Below, in pieces: positions 43,491 to 52,452 of a stretch of 64,000 bases of DNA. The notes below the pieces were generated by a model. The model had not been told where the DNA came from, ran no database searches, and saw nothing but the letters and a program-made list of their open reading frames with translations. The number at the start of each line of letters is the position of its first letter. Positions within the stretch are counted from its first letter, which is position 1. The stretch spans positions 1-64,000 of the forward strand of contig JBGAUE010000003.1 in assembly GCA_044228795.1 (NCBI GenBank). Direction: 5' to 3'. The translations under genes and the position numbers were made by a program. The stretch is from M0108 sp044228795 (lineage in GTDB: Bacteria; Pseudomonadota; Gammaproteobacteria; Chromatiales; Chromatiaceae).

Positions 43491-46190
43491 ATGTCGCCCT
43501 CACCCCACTGGCACCACCATGACGTCGCCACCGCCCTTCAGGATCTGGGCTCGAGACAGGAGGGCCTGACGGAGATCGAGGCCTTTGAGCGTCTGGCCCG
43601 GTTCGGCCCCAATCGCCTCACGCCCCCCGGGAGGCGTGGGCCCCTGCGGCGCTTTCTGCTGCAGATCCACAATGTCCTCATTTATGTGCTGCTGGGCGCC
43701 GCCGGAGTCACCGCCCTATTGGGGGAATGGGTTGATACAGGCGTCATTCTGGGCGTGGTCCTCATCAACGCCCTGATTGGCTTCATCCAGGAGGGTAAGG
43801 CCGAAAAATCCCTGGACGCCATCCGCAACCTGCTCTCGCTCCAGGCCAACGTGGTCCGGGACGGGCACCGACGCGAGATTTCCGCCGAGGATCTGGTGCC
43901 GGGCGACATCGTGCTCCTGGCCTCCGGCGACAAGGTCCCCGCCGACCTGCGCCTGATCGAGACCCGCAATCTACGCATCGAGGAGGCGGCCCTCACCGGC
44001 GAATCAGCCCCGGTGGAAAAATCGCCAGACCCGGTCGCCGCCGCGGCCCCCATCGGCGACCGCGCCTGCATGGCCTACTCCGGCACCCTGGTGGTCTTCG
44101 GCCAGGGCCGCGGCCTGGTGGTGGCCACCGCCGACCACACCGAGATCGGCCGCATCGGCCGCCTGCTGGCGGAGGTCGAAGGGGTCGTGACCCCTCTCCT
44201 CAAGCAGATGGCGGTCTTCGGTCAGTGGTTGACGATAGCCATCCTGGCCCTGGCGGGTTTTGCCCTGGTCTTTGGCATCCTGGTCCACGGCCAGGGCGCC
44301 GCCGACATGTTCCTAGCCGCCGTGGGCATCGCCGTCGCCGCCATTCCCGAGGGCCTGCCCGCCATCATGACCATCACCCTGGCCCTGGGGGTGCAACGCA
44401 TGGCCGCCCGCCGGGCCATCGTCCGCCGCATGCCCGCCGTGGAGACCCTGGGGGCGATCACCGTCATCTGTTCCGATAAGACTGGCACCCTGACCAAAAA
44501 TGAGATGACAGTGGCTAGCCTGGTCATTGCCGGACAGGTTATCGAGGTACAAGGCACGGGTTACGCACCCCAGGGCGGCTTCTCGGCCCAGGGCCAGGAA
44601 CTGGACCTGGAGGAGGCGCCGGCGCTCCTGGAACTGGGCCGCGTCGCCCTGCTCTGCAACGATGCCCGCCTGCGGGAGACTGGGGGAGACTGGGCTCTGG
44701 AGGGTGATCCCACCGAGGGCGCCCTCCTGACCCTGGGCCACAAGCTGGGTCTGGACCCACATAACGAGGCCGAGGCCCTGCCCCGCCGCGACGTTATCCC
44801 CTTTGATTCCCGGCATCGCTTCATGGCCACCCTGCACCATGACCAAGCCGGTCACGCCTTTGCCTTCATCAAGGGTGCCCCTGAAGAGGTGCTCCTGCGC
44901 TGCGCCCACCAGCACCAGGCCGGCGAGGACCAGCCCCTCGATCTCCCCTGGTGGCAAGGTCAGATGGAGACCCTGGGCCAGGCCGGCCACCGGGTCCTGG
45001 CCCTGGCCCATGCCCCCATGCCCCCCGGCAAGACGGACCTGGCCTTTGCCGATCTGGAGGGCGGTCTTACCCTGCTGGGCCTGGCGGGCATCATGGACCC
45101 ACCCCGCGAAGAGGCCATCCGCGCCGTGGCTAACTGCCAGGCCGCCGGCATCCGGGTCAAGATGATCACCGGCGATCATGGCGTCACCGCCCAGGCCATT
45201 GGCGCCCGCATGGGTATTGGCAAGGGCCAGGCCCTCACCGGGGCCGAGGTGGAAGCCCTGGACGAGGAGGCCCTGCGCCGAGCAGTGGCGCAAACGGATG
45301 TCTTTGCCCGCGCCAGTCCCGAACACAAGTTGAGGCTGGTCCAGGCCCTCCAGGCCAATGGCGAGGTGGTCGCCATGACCGGTGACGGGGTCAACGACGC
45401 CCCGGCCCTGAAACGGGCGGACGTGGGCGTGGCCATGGGTCACAAGGGTACCGAGGCCGCCAAGGAGGCGGCGGCCGTGGTCCTGGCCGACGACAACTTT
45501 GCCACCATCGCCGCCGCCGTGGAGGAAGGCCGCACCGTTTACGACAATCTGCGCAAGGCCATCATCTATGTCCTGCCCGTCAGCGCCGGCCAGGCCGCCA
45601 TGGTGCTGGTGGCCGTGCTCCTGGGTTCCATCCTGCCCATCACCCCGGTACAGATCCTCTGGGTCAATATGGTGACCGCCGTCACCCTCTCCCTGGCCTT
45701 CGCCCTGGAAAAACCCGAGGCCAACATCATGCGGCGCCCGCCCCGTGACCCGGCCGCGCCCCTGGTGGACGGCTTCATGCTCTGGCGCATCCTCTTCGTC
45801 ACCCTGCTGATGGCCCTGGCCTCCTTTGGGCTCTTCCTCTGGGAAGAGGCCCATGGCGCCACTGTCATCACGGCACGGACCGTGGCGGTCAATGCCCTGG
45901 TGGTGGCGGAGATGTTCTATCTCTTCAACTGCCGCCGCCTGCATGACTCCATCCTCAATTACGAGGGCTTTCTAGGCAACCGCCTGGCCCTCCAGGCCAT
46001 CGCCTTCCTGCTGCTGCTGCAACTGGGCTATACCTACCTGCCGCTGATGCAGACCCTCTTCCACACCGCCCCCATCGACCTGGCCGCCTGGCTGCGCATC
46101 CTGGTAGTCGGCATCCTGCTGTTATTGATCGTGGAGGGGGAAAAGGCCCTGATCAGCCGTTACCAGCGGCGCGGGACCCGGGGTCGCTGA
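43491..46190 (+). CDS. P2-type cation-transporting ATPase (calcium-ATPase-like)
   Basis: An 899-residue P-type ATPase with the classic order. It has an N-terminal cation ATPase domain (H-H-H-D-V-A-T-A-L-Q-D-L-G-S), helices M1-M2, the actuator with T-G-E-S, and M4 with the ion-binding I-P-E-G-L-P. The phosphorylation site D-K-T-G-T-L-T lies at about residue 331, the nucleotide domain has K-G-A-P-E, and the hinge is T-G-D-G-V-N-D-A-P-A-L. M5-M10 contain W-V-N-M-V-T-A-V. The PEGL motif and length point to the Ca2+/Na+ branch rather than heavy-metal pumps; the exact ion cannot be set. A His-rich N-terminus (HWHHHD) is notable. The ArsB-like transporter gene follows after 12 nt. Confidence 0.92.
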   Translation: MSPSPHWHHHDVATALQDLGSRQEGLTEIEAFERLARFGPNRLTPPGRRGPLRRFLLQIHNVLIYVLLGAAGVTALLGEWVDTGVILGVVLINALIGFIQEGKAEKSLDAIRNLLSLQANVVRDGHRREISAEDLVPGDIVLLASGDKVPADLRLIETRNLRIEEAALTGESAPVEKSPDPVAAAAPIGDRACMAYSGTLVVFGQGRGLVVATADHTEIGRIGRLLAEVEGVVTPLLKQMAVFGQWLTIAILALAGFALVFGILVHGQGAADMFLAAVGIAVAAIPEGLPAIMTITLALGVQRMAARRAIVRRMPAVETLGAITVICSDKTGTLTKNEMTVASLVIAGQVIEVQGTGYAPQGGFSAQGQELDLEEAPALLELGRVALLCNDARLRETGGDWALEGDPTEGALLTLGHKLGLDPHNEAEALPRRDVIPFDSRHRFMATLHHDQAGHAFAFIKGAPEEVLLRCAHQHQAGEDQPLDLPWWQGQMETLGQAGHRVLALAHAPMPPGKTDLAFADLEGGLTLLGLAGIMDPPREEAIRAVANCQAAGIRVKMITGDHGVTAQAIGARMGIGKGQALTGAEVEALDEEALRRAVAQTDVFARASPEHKLRLVQALQANGEVVAMTGDGVNDAPALKRADVGVAMGHKGTEAAKEAAAVVLADDNFATIAAAVEEGRTVYDNLRKAIIYVLPVSAGQAAMVLVAVLLGSILPITPVQILWVNMVTAVTLSLAFALEKPEANIMRRPPRDPAAPLVDGFMLWRILFVTLLMALASFGLFLWEEAHGATVITARTVAVNALVVAEMFYLFNCRRLHDSILNYEGFLGNRLALQAIAFLLLLQLGYTYLPLMQTLFHTAPIDLAAWLRILVVGILLLLIVEGEKALISRYQRRGTRGR

Positions 46191-46202
46191 AGTCACGCCC
46201 CC

Positions 46203-47450
46203 ATGGATGCCGCCGTCCTGGTCATTTTCGTCATTGTCTATCTGGGCATGATCCTGGGCGGCCTGCCCTTTCTGCAACTGGACCGCACCGGCGTCGCCCT
46301 GCTGGGCGCCATCGCCCTGGTGGGCGTCGGCGCGGTCAGTATCGAGGCAGCGGTGCAATCCCTGCACCTGCCGACCCTGATCCTGCTGTTCGCCTTCATG
46401 GTGGTGTCGGCGCAACTGCGGCTGGGGGGCTTCTACGCCTGGGTCACCCTCAAGCTGGGCTTGCTACCCCTAAAGCCCCCGCTCCTGCTGGGGGCCCTGG
46501 TGGCCCTGGTCGGGGCCTTGTCGGCGGTGTTCAGCAATGATGTCGTCTGTCTGGCGGTGGCACCGGTCCTGATCGACGCCTGTCGGCGGCGAGGGCTGAA
46601 TCCGATCCCCTACCTGCTGGGACTGGCCGGCGCGGCCAATGTCGGTTCGGCGGCGACCCTCATCGGCAACCCCCAGAACATGCTGATTGGCGCCACCCTG
46701 GGGCTCTCCTTTGGCGGCTATGCCGCCCAGGTGCTGGCACCCGTGCTGCTGGGCCTGCTGGCGACCTGGGCCATCATCGCCTGGCAGGCGCGGGGGTACT
46801 GGGCCCTGCGGTATGATGGCAAAGAGGAAACCCGGGGACGGCGGACCCCCGATGCCCTGGCCTTCAACCGCTGGCAGACCGCCAAGGGCTTGCTGGTAGC
46901 CGGGGCCCTGCTGGGGATATTTCTCTTTACCTCCTGGCCACGGGAGGCCGCGGCCCTGGTAGGGGCCGGGGCCCTGCTCACCAGCCGCCGCCTGCATTCC
47001 CGCCAGATGCTCGGACTGGTGGATTGGGAATTATTGGTGCTCTTCATGGGCCTCTTCGTGGTCAACCATGCCTTGCAAGACAGTGGCCTGGTGGCGGAGG
47101 CGGTGAGGGCACTGGCGGTGGGAGGCGTACCGCTCGCAGAGCCGGGACCCCTGTTCGCAGCGGCGGTCTTGCTCAGCAATCTGGTCTCGAACGTGCCGGC
47201 GGTGATGCTGCTGTTACCGGTGGCGACCGATCCCCTGGCGGGGCCGATTCTGGCCCTGGCCAGCACCCTGGCCGGGAATCTGCTGCTGGTGGGCAGCATC
47301 GCCAACCTGATCGTGGCGGAGGCCGCTGGACGACGGGGCCTGGTCCTCGACTGGCGCACCCACGCCCGCGCCGGCATACCCATTACCCTCGCGACCCTGG
47401 CCATCGCCGCCGCCTTCCTCGGCTGGCGTTGGGGCGGAGGGCCGGGTTAG
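46203..47450 (+). CDS. ArsB/NhaD/SLC13-type anion or sodium-coupled transporter
   Basis: A 415-residue inner-membrane protein with about eleven helices, of the ion-transporter superfamily. Typical repeated motifs are seen: V-F-S-N-D-V-V-C-L-A-V-A-P in the first half with I-G-N-P-Q-N-M, and L-S-N-L-V-S-N-V-P-A-V-M-L in the second half with G-S-I-A-N-L-I-V. The Asn-Pro and Ser-Asn motifs are shared by ArsB, CitMHS and DASS transporters, so the substrate (arsenite, citrate, sulfate or other) is open. The 12-nt gap to the cation ATPase suggests an operon. Confidence 0.85.
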   Translation: MDAAVLVIFVIVYLGMILGGLPFLQLDRTGVALLGAIALVGVGAVSIEAAVQSLHLPTLILLFAFMVVSAQLRLGGFYAWVTLKLGLLPLKPPLLLGALVALVGALSAVFSNDVVCLAVAPVLIDACRRRGLNPIPYLLGLAGAANVGSAATLIGNPQNMLIGATLGLSFGGYAAQVLAPVLLGLLATWAIIAWQARGYWALRYDGKEETRGRRTPDALAFNRWQTAKGLLVAGALLGIFLFTSWPREAAALVGAGALLTSRRLHSRQMLGLVDWELLVLFMGLFVVNHALQDSGLVAEAVRALAVGGVPLAEPGPLFAAAVLLSNLVSNVPAVMLLLPVATDPLAGPILALASTLAGNLLLVGSIANLIVAEAAGRRGLVLDWRTHARAGIPITLATLAIAAAFLGWRWGGGPG

Positions 47451-47908
47451 GGGAGGGAGCTATACCCATCGCGAGTCAGGCTTAGGCCGGTAGCTAAAGG
47501 GTTGGATGGCGGTGGGCGGGGGTGTCGACAGCAGGGATGCTGTCGCCAAGCCTACAGGGACGTATTCACGGCGTCCCCCGCTCGCCGTCACCCGGCCCTG
47601 GATACCGCAATCCCAGGGGTGTGGGGTATATACTGGACTTCAGCCGCGCACTCGAGGCCTCGGGAACCCAGCCCTTCTTTGGATCACCATCCCGTAACAG
47701 AAATCTCGTAATCTTACCCTATGCTAAGATTAGGGTCTGAAAAACACAGGCTCGAGTCACAAATAACTAGATGTATTTACTGCCATAAAATCTAAATCCC
47801 AACCCCATGACCTGGGCAATGCTATCGTATGGCGCCCAGGAGACCTTACGCCATCCGGCGGCGCCGCCTCGGCTATCGGTCGCCTTCAACCAAACTAAAG
47901 GAGGAGAC
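47451..47908. other. Region before the por operon, with hairpin repeat-like element
   Basis: No gene is seen in this 458-base stretch. At 47526-47545 CGACAGCA, a 4-nt loop and TGCTGTCG form a perfect 8-bp hairpin. The surrounding sequence (about 47520-47590), GTCCCTGTAGGCTTGGCGAC when read on the minus strand, looks like a common intergenic repeat type of gammaproteobacteria, which I could not verify. At 47708-47728 the 6-bp inverted repeat ACCCTA/TAGGGT may be an operator for the por operon. AAGGAGGAG lies right before the first por gene. Confidence 0.4.
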
Positions 47909-48490
47909 ATGTTTCAGGTCCGTATTCACGGCCGCGGGGGCCAGGGCGTTGTCACGGGCGCCGAAATGCTCTCAATCGCCGCCTTTCTCGAAGGCAAGCA
48001 CGCCCAGGCCTTCCCCAGCTTCGGTTCGGAGCGCACGGGCGCCCCAGTCGTCGCCTTCTGTCGTATCGATACCCAGGAGATCCGTCTGCGTGAGCCCATC
48101 ATGGCGCCGGACGCCATCATCATCCAGGACCCGACCCTGCTCCACCAGGTTGACGTCTTTCAGGGTCTCAAGCCCGACGGCTATGTCCTGATCAACTCGG
48201 GCAAGAGCTTCGAGGACCTGGATATCGGCGAGGTGGCCACCAAGCTGCGTGCCGATCGCCATGCCTGCGTCCCCGCGACGGAAATCGCTATGAAACACCT
48301 AGGACGGCCGATGCCCAACGCCGTACTGCTCGGCGCCTTCGCCGGGCTCTCAGGGGCCATCACCCTCGTCTCAGTGGCCTCGGCGATCCGCGACAAGTTC
48401 TCCGGTAAGGTCGCCGAGGGCAACATCGCCGCCGCATCCGCCGCTTTCGAATTCGTCAAGGACAAACGTTCGCCGGAGGAGATTGCCTAA
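47909..48490 (+). CDS. porG: Pyruvate:ferredoxin oxidoreductase, gamma subunit
   Basis: A 193-residue subunit of 2-oxoacid:ferredoxin oxidoreductase. The start reads F-Q-V-R-I-H-G-R-G-G-Q-G-V-V-T-G-A-E-M-L, the conserved gamma-domain motif, and continues F-G-S-E-R-T-G-A-P-V-V-A-F. It is the first of four tightly packed genes. The strong AAGGAGGAG site before ATG 47909 sets the start. In autotrophs the complex can run as pyruvate synthase. The alpha gene overlaps its stop by one nucleotide (TAATG). Confidence 0.93.
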   Translation: MFQVRIHGRGGQGVVTGAEMLSIAAFLEGKHAQAFPSFGSERTGAPVVAFCRIDTQEIRLREPIMAPDAIIIQDPTLLHQVDVFQGLKPDGYVLINSGKSFEDLDIGEVATKLRADRHACVPATEIAMKHLGRPMPNAVLLGAFAGLSGAITLVSVASAIRDKFSGKVAEGNIAAASAAFEFVKDKRSPEEIA

Positions 48491-49743
48491 TGGCCCTCAA
48501 GCAAATCGAAGGTTCCCACGGCGTCGCCGAGGCGGTCGCCCTCTGCCGGCCCGAGGTCATCTGCGCCTACCCCATCAGCCCCCAGACCCATATCGTCGAG
48601 GGCCTCGGGGAGATGGTGAAGTCTGGCGAACTGCGCAGCGAATTCATCAACGTCGAGTCTGAATTCGCCGCCATGTCCGTGGCTATCGGTTCCGCCGCCG
48701 CGGGTGCCCGCACCTACACGGCGACGGCGTCCCAAGGCCTGCTGTTCATGGTCGAGGCCGTCTATAACGCCTCTGGGCTAGGCCTGCCGATCGTCATGAC
48801 CGTCGCCAACCGCGCCATCGGCGCCCCCATCAACATCTGGAACGACCACAGCGACACCATGAGTCAGCGCGACTGTGGCTGGCTCCAGCTCTTCGCCGAG
48901 ACCAACCAAGAGGCGCTCGACCTGCACATTCAGGCCTTTAAGATCGCCGAGGAGCTCTCGCTGCCGGTGATGGTGTGTATGGATGGCTTCATCCTGACCC
49001 ACGCCTACGAGCGCATCGATGTCCCGACCCAGGAAGAGGTGGACAATTTCCTGCCACCCTTCGAACCCCGCCAGGTCCTCGACCCGGCAGCGCCCCTGTC
49101 GATCGGGGCCATGGTCGGCCCTGAGGCCTACACCGAGGTGCGCTACCTGGCCCATCTCAAACAACTCCGGGCGCTGGATTTGATCCCGCGGGTCGCGGCG
49201 GAATTCAAGGCCATGCTGGGCCGCGAGGCGGGTGGCCTGATTCGCCCCTACCGGGTCGAAGGCGCGGAAACCATCGTGGTAGCACTCGGTTCGGTGCTTG
49301 GCACCATCAAGGATACGGTCGATGAACTGCGCGAGGCCGGCCACCAAATCGGCGTACTCGGTATCACCACCTTCCGCCCCTTCCCCCTCGACGCCACCCG
49401 CTACGCCCTCCGGGATGCCAAACGGGTGCTGGTCGTCGAAAAGTGTTTCGCCATCGGGGTAGGCGGCATCGTCGCCACCAATGTGCGGTTAGCCTTGGAT
49501 GGCACGGGTCAGCCGGTCCGGGACATCATCGCCGGCCTCGGTGGCCGCGCCATCACCAAGGACAGCCTCGCCCGGGTCTTCCAGGAGGGGATGGCTAACC
49601 AGCTCGAGGCCATGACCTTCCTTGACCTCGACCACGCCGTCGTTGACCGCGTGCTCGAGCGCGAGCGTCAATCGCGCCGTTCCGGCCCGACCGCCGAGAA
49701 CATCCTGCGCGAGGTCGGAACGGTCGCTTCCAAGATCGCCTGA
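48490..49743 (+). CDS. porA: Pyruvate:ferredoxin oxidoreductase, alpha subunit
   Basis: A 417-residue subunit with the pyrimidine-binding N-terminal domain and the transketolase C-terminal-like domain II. Near the start, E-V-I-C-A-Y-P-I-S-P-Q-T-H-I-V-E is the family's Y-P-I-T/S-P motif, then F-I-N-V-E-S-E-F-A-A-M-S with the TPP-activating Glu. Further on are R-A-I-G-A-P-I-N-I-W-N-D-H-S-D and V-G-P-E-A-Y-T. It overlaps porG by 1 nt and is followed by the beta gene after 11 nt. Confidence 0.94.
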   Translation: MALKQIEGSHGVAEAVALCRPEVICAYPISPQTHIVEGLGEMVKSGELRSEFINVESEFAAMSVAIGSAAAGARTYTATASQGLLFMVEAVYNASGLGLPIVMTVANRAIGAPINIWNDHSDTMSQRDCGWLQLFAETNQEALDLHIQAFKIAEELSLPVMVCMDGFILTHAYERIDVPTQEEVDNFLPPFEPRQVLDPAAPLSIGAMVGPEAYTEVRYLAHLKQLRALDLIPRVAAEFKAMLGREAGGLIRPYRVEGAETIVVALGSVLGTIKDTVDELREAGHQIGVLGITTFRPFPLDATRYALRDAKRVLVVEKCFAIGVGGIVATNVRLALDGTGQPVRDIIAGLGGRAITKDSLARVFQEGMANQLEAMTFLDLDHAVVDRVLERERQSRRSGPTAENILREVGTVASKIA

Positions 49744-49754
49744 GAGGGACCCCT

Positions 49755-50747
49755 ATGTCATTTCAACCTGTCCGTTTTTACCAGACCGGTACCTTCACCG
49801 TCGGTAACCGCCTACTGGACGAGGACAACCGCTCGGTCCAGGCCACCCAGATCCGCACCAATTCCCTGAACTCAGGCCACCGCGCCTGCCAGGGCTGCGG
49901 CGAGGCCCTCGGCGCCCGCTATGCCATCGACGCGGCCATGGCCGCCTCGGATCGGCAACTGATTGCCGCCAACGCCACCGGCTGCCTGGAGGTCTTTTCG
50001 ACCCCCTACCCCGAAACCTCCTGGCAGATCCCCTGGATTCACTCTCTATTCGGTAATACCGCCGCCGTCGCCACCGGCATTGCGGCGGCGATGCGTATCA
50101 AGGGCCGTTCGGATGTCCGCGTCGTCGCCCAGGGCGGCGACGGCGGCACCACCGACATTGGCTTTGGTTGCCTGTCCGGCATGTTCGAGCGCAACGATGA
50201 CGTCCTCTATATCTGCTACGACAACGAGGCCTATATGAATACCGGGGTGCAGCGCTCCTCGGCGACACCGCCGGCGGTGCGCACCGCGACCACCATGCCG
50301 GTTGGCCCCGAGCCGGGCAATGTCTTCGGCCAGGGCAAGAACGTCCCCTTGATCGCGATGGCGCACGGCATCCCCTATGTGGCCACTGCCACCGTCGCCG
50401 ACCTGCGCGACCTAGAGTACAAGGTCAAAAAGGCCATCGGCATTCGCGGGGCCAAGTACATCCACATCTTCGTCCCCTGCCCCCTCGGCTGGGGTTCCGC
50501 CTCGCACGAGACCATTAAGCTGGCGCGCATGGTCAAGGAGTGTGGCCTCTTCCCGGTCTTCGAGGCCGAGGACGGCGAGGTGGTCAGTGTCTCCCGGATT
50601 CGCAACCAGATCCCGGTCGAGGAATACATGCGGCCCCAGCGGCGCTATGCACACCTGTTCGGCAAGACGCCCGCGACCAAGGTCATCGCCAAGATCCAGG
50701 CCATGGCCGACCGCAACATCAAAAAGTTCGGCCTGCTCGAACAATAA
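49755..50747 (+). CDS. porB: Pyruvate:ferredoxin oxidoreductase, beta subunit
   Basis: A 330-residue TPP-binding subunit. The N-terminal C-Q-G-C-G (residues about 40-44) and later T-G-C supply Cys ligands of the proximal [4Fe-4S] cluster. The TPP and Mg site is visible as A-Q-G-G-D-G-G-T-T-D-I-G-F with Y-D-N-E-A-Y-M-N-T-G-V-Q-R-S-S-A-T-P-P. Length and motifs fit PorB rather than the 2-oxoglutarate form, but the substrate remains an inference. The next gene starts 11 nt later. Confidence 0.94.
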   Translation: MSFQPVRFYQTGTFTVGNRLLDEDNRSVQATQIRTNSLNSGHRACQGCGEALGARYAIDAAMAASDRQLIAANATGCLEVFSTPYPETSWQIPWIHSLFGNTAAVATGIAAAMRIKGRSDVRVVAQGGDGGTTDIGFGCLSGMFERNDDVLYICYDNEAYMNTGVQRSSATPPAVRTATTMPVGPEPGNVFGQGKNVPLIAMAHGIPYVATATVADLRDLEYKVKKAIGIRGAKYIHIFVPCPLGWGSASHETIKLARMVKECGLFPVFEAEDGEVVSVSRIRNQIPVEEYMRPQRRYAHLFGKTPATKVIAKIQAMADRNIKKFGLLEQ

Positions 50748-50758
50748 GGGGGGAATCG

Positions 50759-52393
50759 ATGAGTACCGTCAAGAACAAGCCATTTGCCATCACCCTCAAT
50801 GTCGGCTCCTCGCTCGCCAATAAGACCGGTTCCTGGCGCACCGCCCGACCTGTCTATCTCGACCGCCTGCCGCCCTGCAACAACCAGTGCCCCGCTGGCG
50901 AGAACATCCAAAGCTGGCTCTATCTCGCCGAGGAAGGCAACTACGAGCAAGCCTGGCGCAAGATCATGGAAGAGAATCCCTTCCCGGCGATCATGGGGCG
51001 CATCTGTTATCACACCTGTGAAAGCGCCTGCAACCGCGGCAAGGTGGACCTGCCCGTCGGTATCAACTCCGTCGAGCGCTTCCTGGGCGATCAGGCCCTC
51101 AAGTACGGTTGGACAGTGGCGCCGGGAAAGCCCACCGGCAAGAAGGTCATGGTCCTGGGCGCCGGCCCCAGCGGCCTCTCGGCGGCCTACCACCTCGCAC
51201 GCCTGGGTCACGCCGTCACCGTCTTCGAGGCCAGCCCCAAGGCGGGCGGCATGATCCGCTACGGCATCCCCAAATACCGTATGCCCCGCGAGAAGCTGAA
51301 CGCCGAAATCCTGCGTATCAAGGACATGGGCGTGGACATCCGCGTCAACACCCCGATCACGGACGTCGCCCAAACCCTGCGGGACGGTGACTTCGCAGCC
51401 TGTTTCCTCGCGGCCGGCCTGCAACGGGGCCAGATGGTGGACATCCCCCAACGAGGTGAGTTGCCAATCCTCGACGCCATCACGGTCCTGCGGGCGGTGG
51501 AACTGGAAGACCCGGTCGCCCTCTTTGGTCACGTCGTCGTCAATGGCGGCGGTAACACGGCCATCGACGTGGCCCGGTCAGCGATCCGCCTGGGGGCGAT
51601 CTCGGTTACCGTCATCGTCCGTCGGGCCCGGGAATTCATGCCCGCCCACCCCGCCGAGATCAAGGAAGGTCTGGAGGAAGGCATCCAGCTCCTCAACCTG
51701 CGCCAGATCATCGCCATCGATGGCCACACCCTGACCCTGGAGACCATGGTCCCCGGCGAGGGTCGCAGCATCCTGCGTTCCGGCCAGACCACGACCTTGG
51801 AGGCGGACGTTCTGGTCCAGTCCTTCGGCCAAACCGGTGACTTCTCCGCCTTCGACCAGTTGCCGGGTCTGGTGGTAGCCGATGGTGCCGTCCAGGTCGG
51901 CACCGACATGATGACTGGCGCGGTCGGCGTCTTCGCCGGCGGCGACATGATCCCCTGGGCACGCAACGCCACCGCCGCCATCGGGCTCGGCAAGAAGGCG
52001 GCGCGCAACATCGACGCCTTTCTACGCGGCGTGAAATACCTGCCCAAGCCGAAGGCCGAGATCGCCGACCTCGATAAGCTGAATACCTGGTACTACTCGG
52101 ACGCGCCGCGCACCATCAGCCCTATGCTCGACCTGGTGCGGCGGACATCGGGATTCGCCGAGGTCGTCGGCAACCTCGACGAGGGCAACGCCCTCTTCGA
52201 GGCCCGGCGCTGCATGAGTTGCGGCAACTGCTTCGAATGCGATAACTGCTACGGCGTCTGTCCCGATAACGCCGTGATCAAGCTCGGTCCCGGCAACCGC
52301 TTCCGGTTCAACTACGACTACTGCAAGGGCTGCGGCATCTGTGTTTCGGAGTGTCCTTGCGGCGCCATCAAGATGGTTCCGGAGGAGATCTGA
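50759..52393 (+). CDS. GltD-like flavoprotein fused to ferredoxin-type 4Fe-4S domain (por operon)
   Basis: A 544-residue electron-transfer protein. The N-terminus has cysteines C-N-N-Q-C-P-A-G and C-Y-H-T-C-E-S-A-C, as in the FeS part of glutamate synthase small subunit. Next come the FAD motif V-L-G-A-G-P-S-G-L-S-A-A and the NAD(P) motif V-N-G-G-G-N-T-A-I-D-V-A, and a second FAD contact G-V-F-A-G-G-D. At the C-terminus the sequences C-M-S-C-G-N-C-F-E-C-D-N-C-Y-G-V-C-P and C-K-G-C-G-I-C-V-S-E-C-P form two ferredoxin clusters, which replace a separate PorD subunit. It probably links NAD(P)H to PorGAB, allowing NAD(P)H-driven pyruvate or CO2 chemistry. The ATG at 50759 follows GGGGGG. Confidence 0.9.
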   Translation: MSTVKNKPFAITLNVGSSLANKTGSWRTARPVYLDRLPPCNNQCPAGENIQSWLYLAEEGNYEQAWRKIMEENPFPAIMGRICYHTCESACNRGKVDLPVGINSVERFLGDQALKYGWTVAPGKPTGKKVMVLGAGPSGLSAAYHLARLGHAVTVFEASPKAGGMIRYGIPKYRMPREKLNAEILRIKDMGVDIRVNTPITDVAQTLRDGDFAACFLAAGLQRGQMVDIPQRGELPILDAITVLRAVELEDPVALFGHVVVNGGGNTAIDVARSAIRLGAISVTVIVRRAREFMPAHPAEIKEGLEEGIQLLNLRQIIAIDGHTLTLETMVPGEGRSILRSGQTTTLEADVLVQSFGQTGDFSAFDQLPGLVVADGAVQVGTDMMTGAVGVFAGGDMIPWARNATAAIGLGKKAARNIDAFLRGVKYLPKPKAEIADLDKLNTWYYSDAPRTISPMLDLVRRTSGFAEVVGNLDEGNALFEARRCMSCGNCFECDNCYGVCPDNAVIKLGPGNRFRFNYDYCKGCGICVSECPCGAIKMVPEEI

Positions 52394-52452
52394 GGCTTTA
52401 GCCAGCGCCGGGGTATTGATACACCTGCGACCAGACCCGGGTCAGGTGCCTG

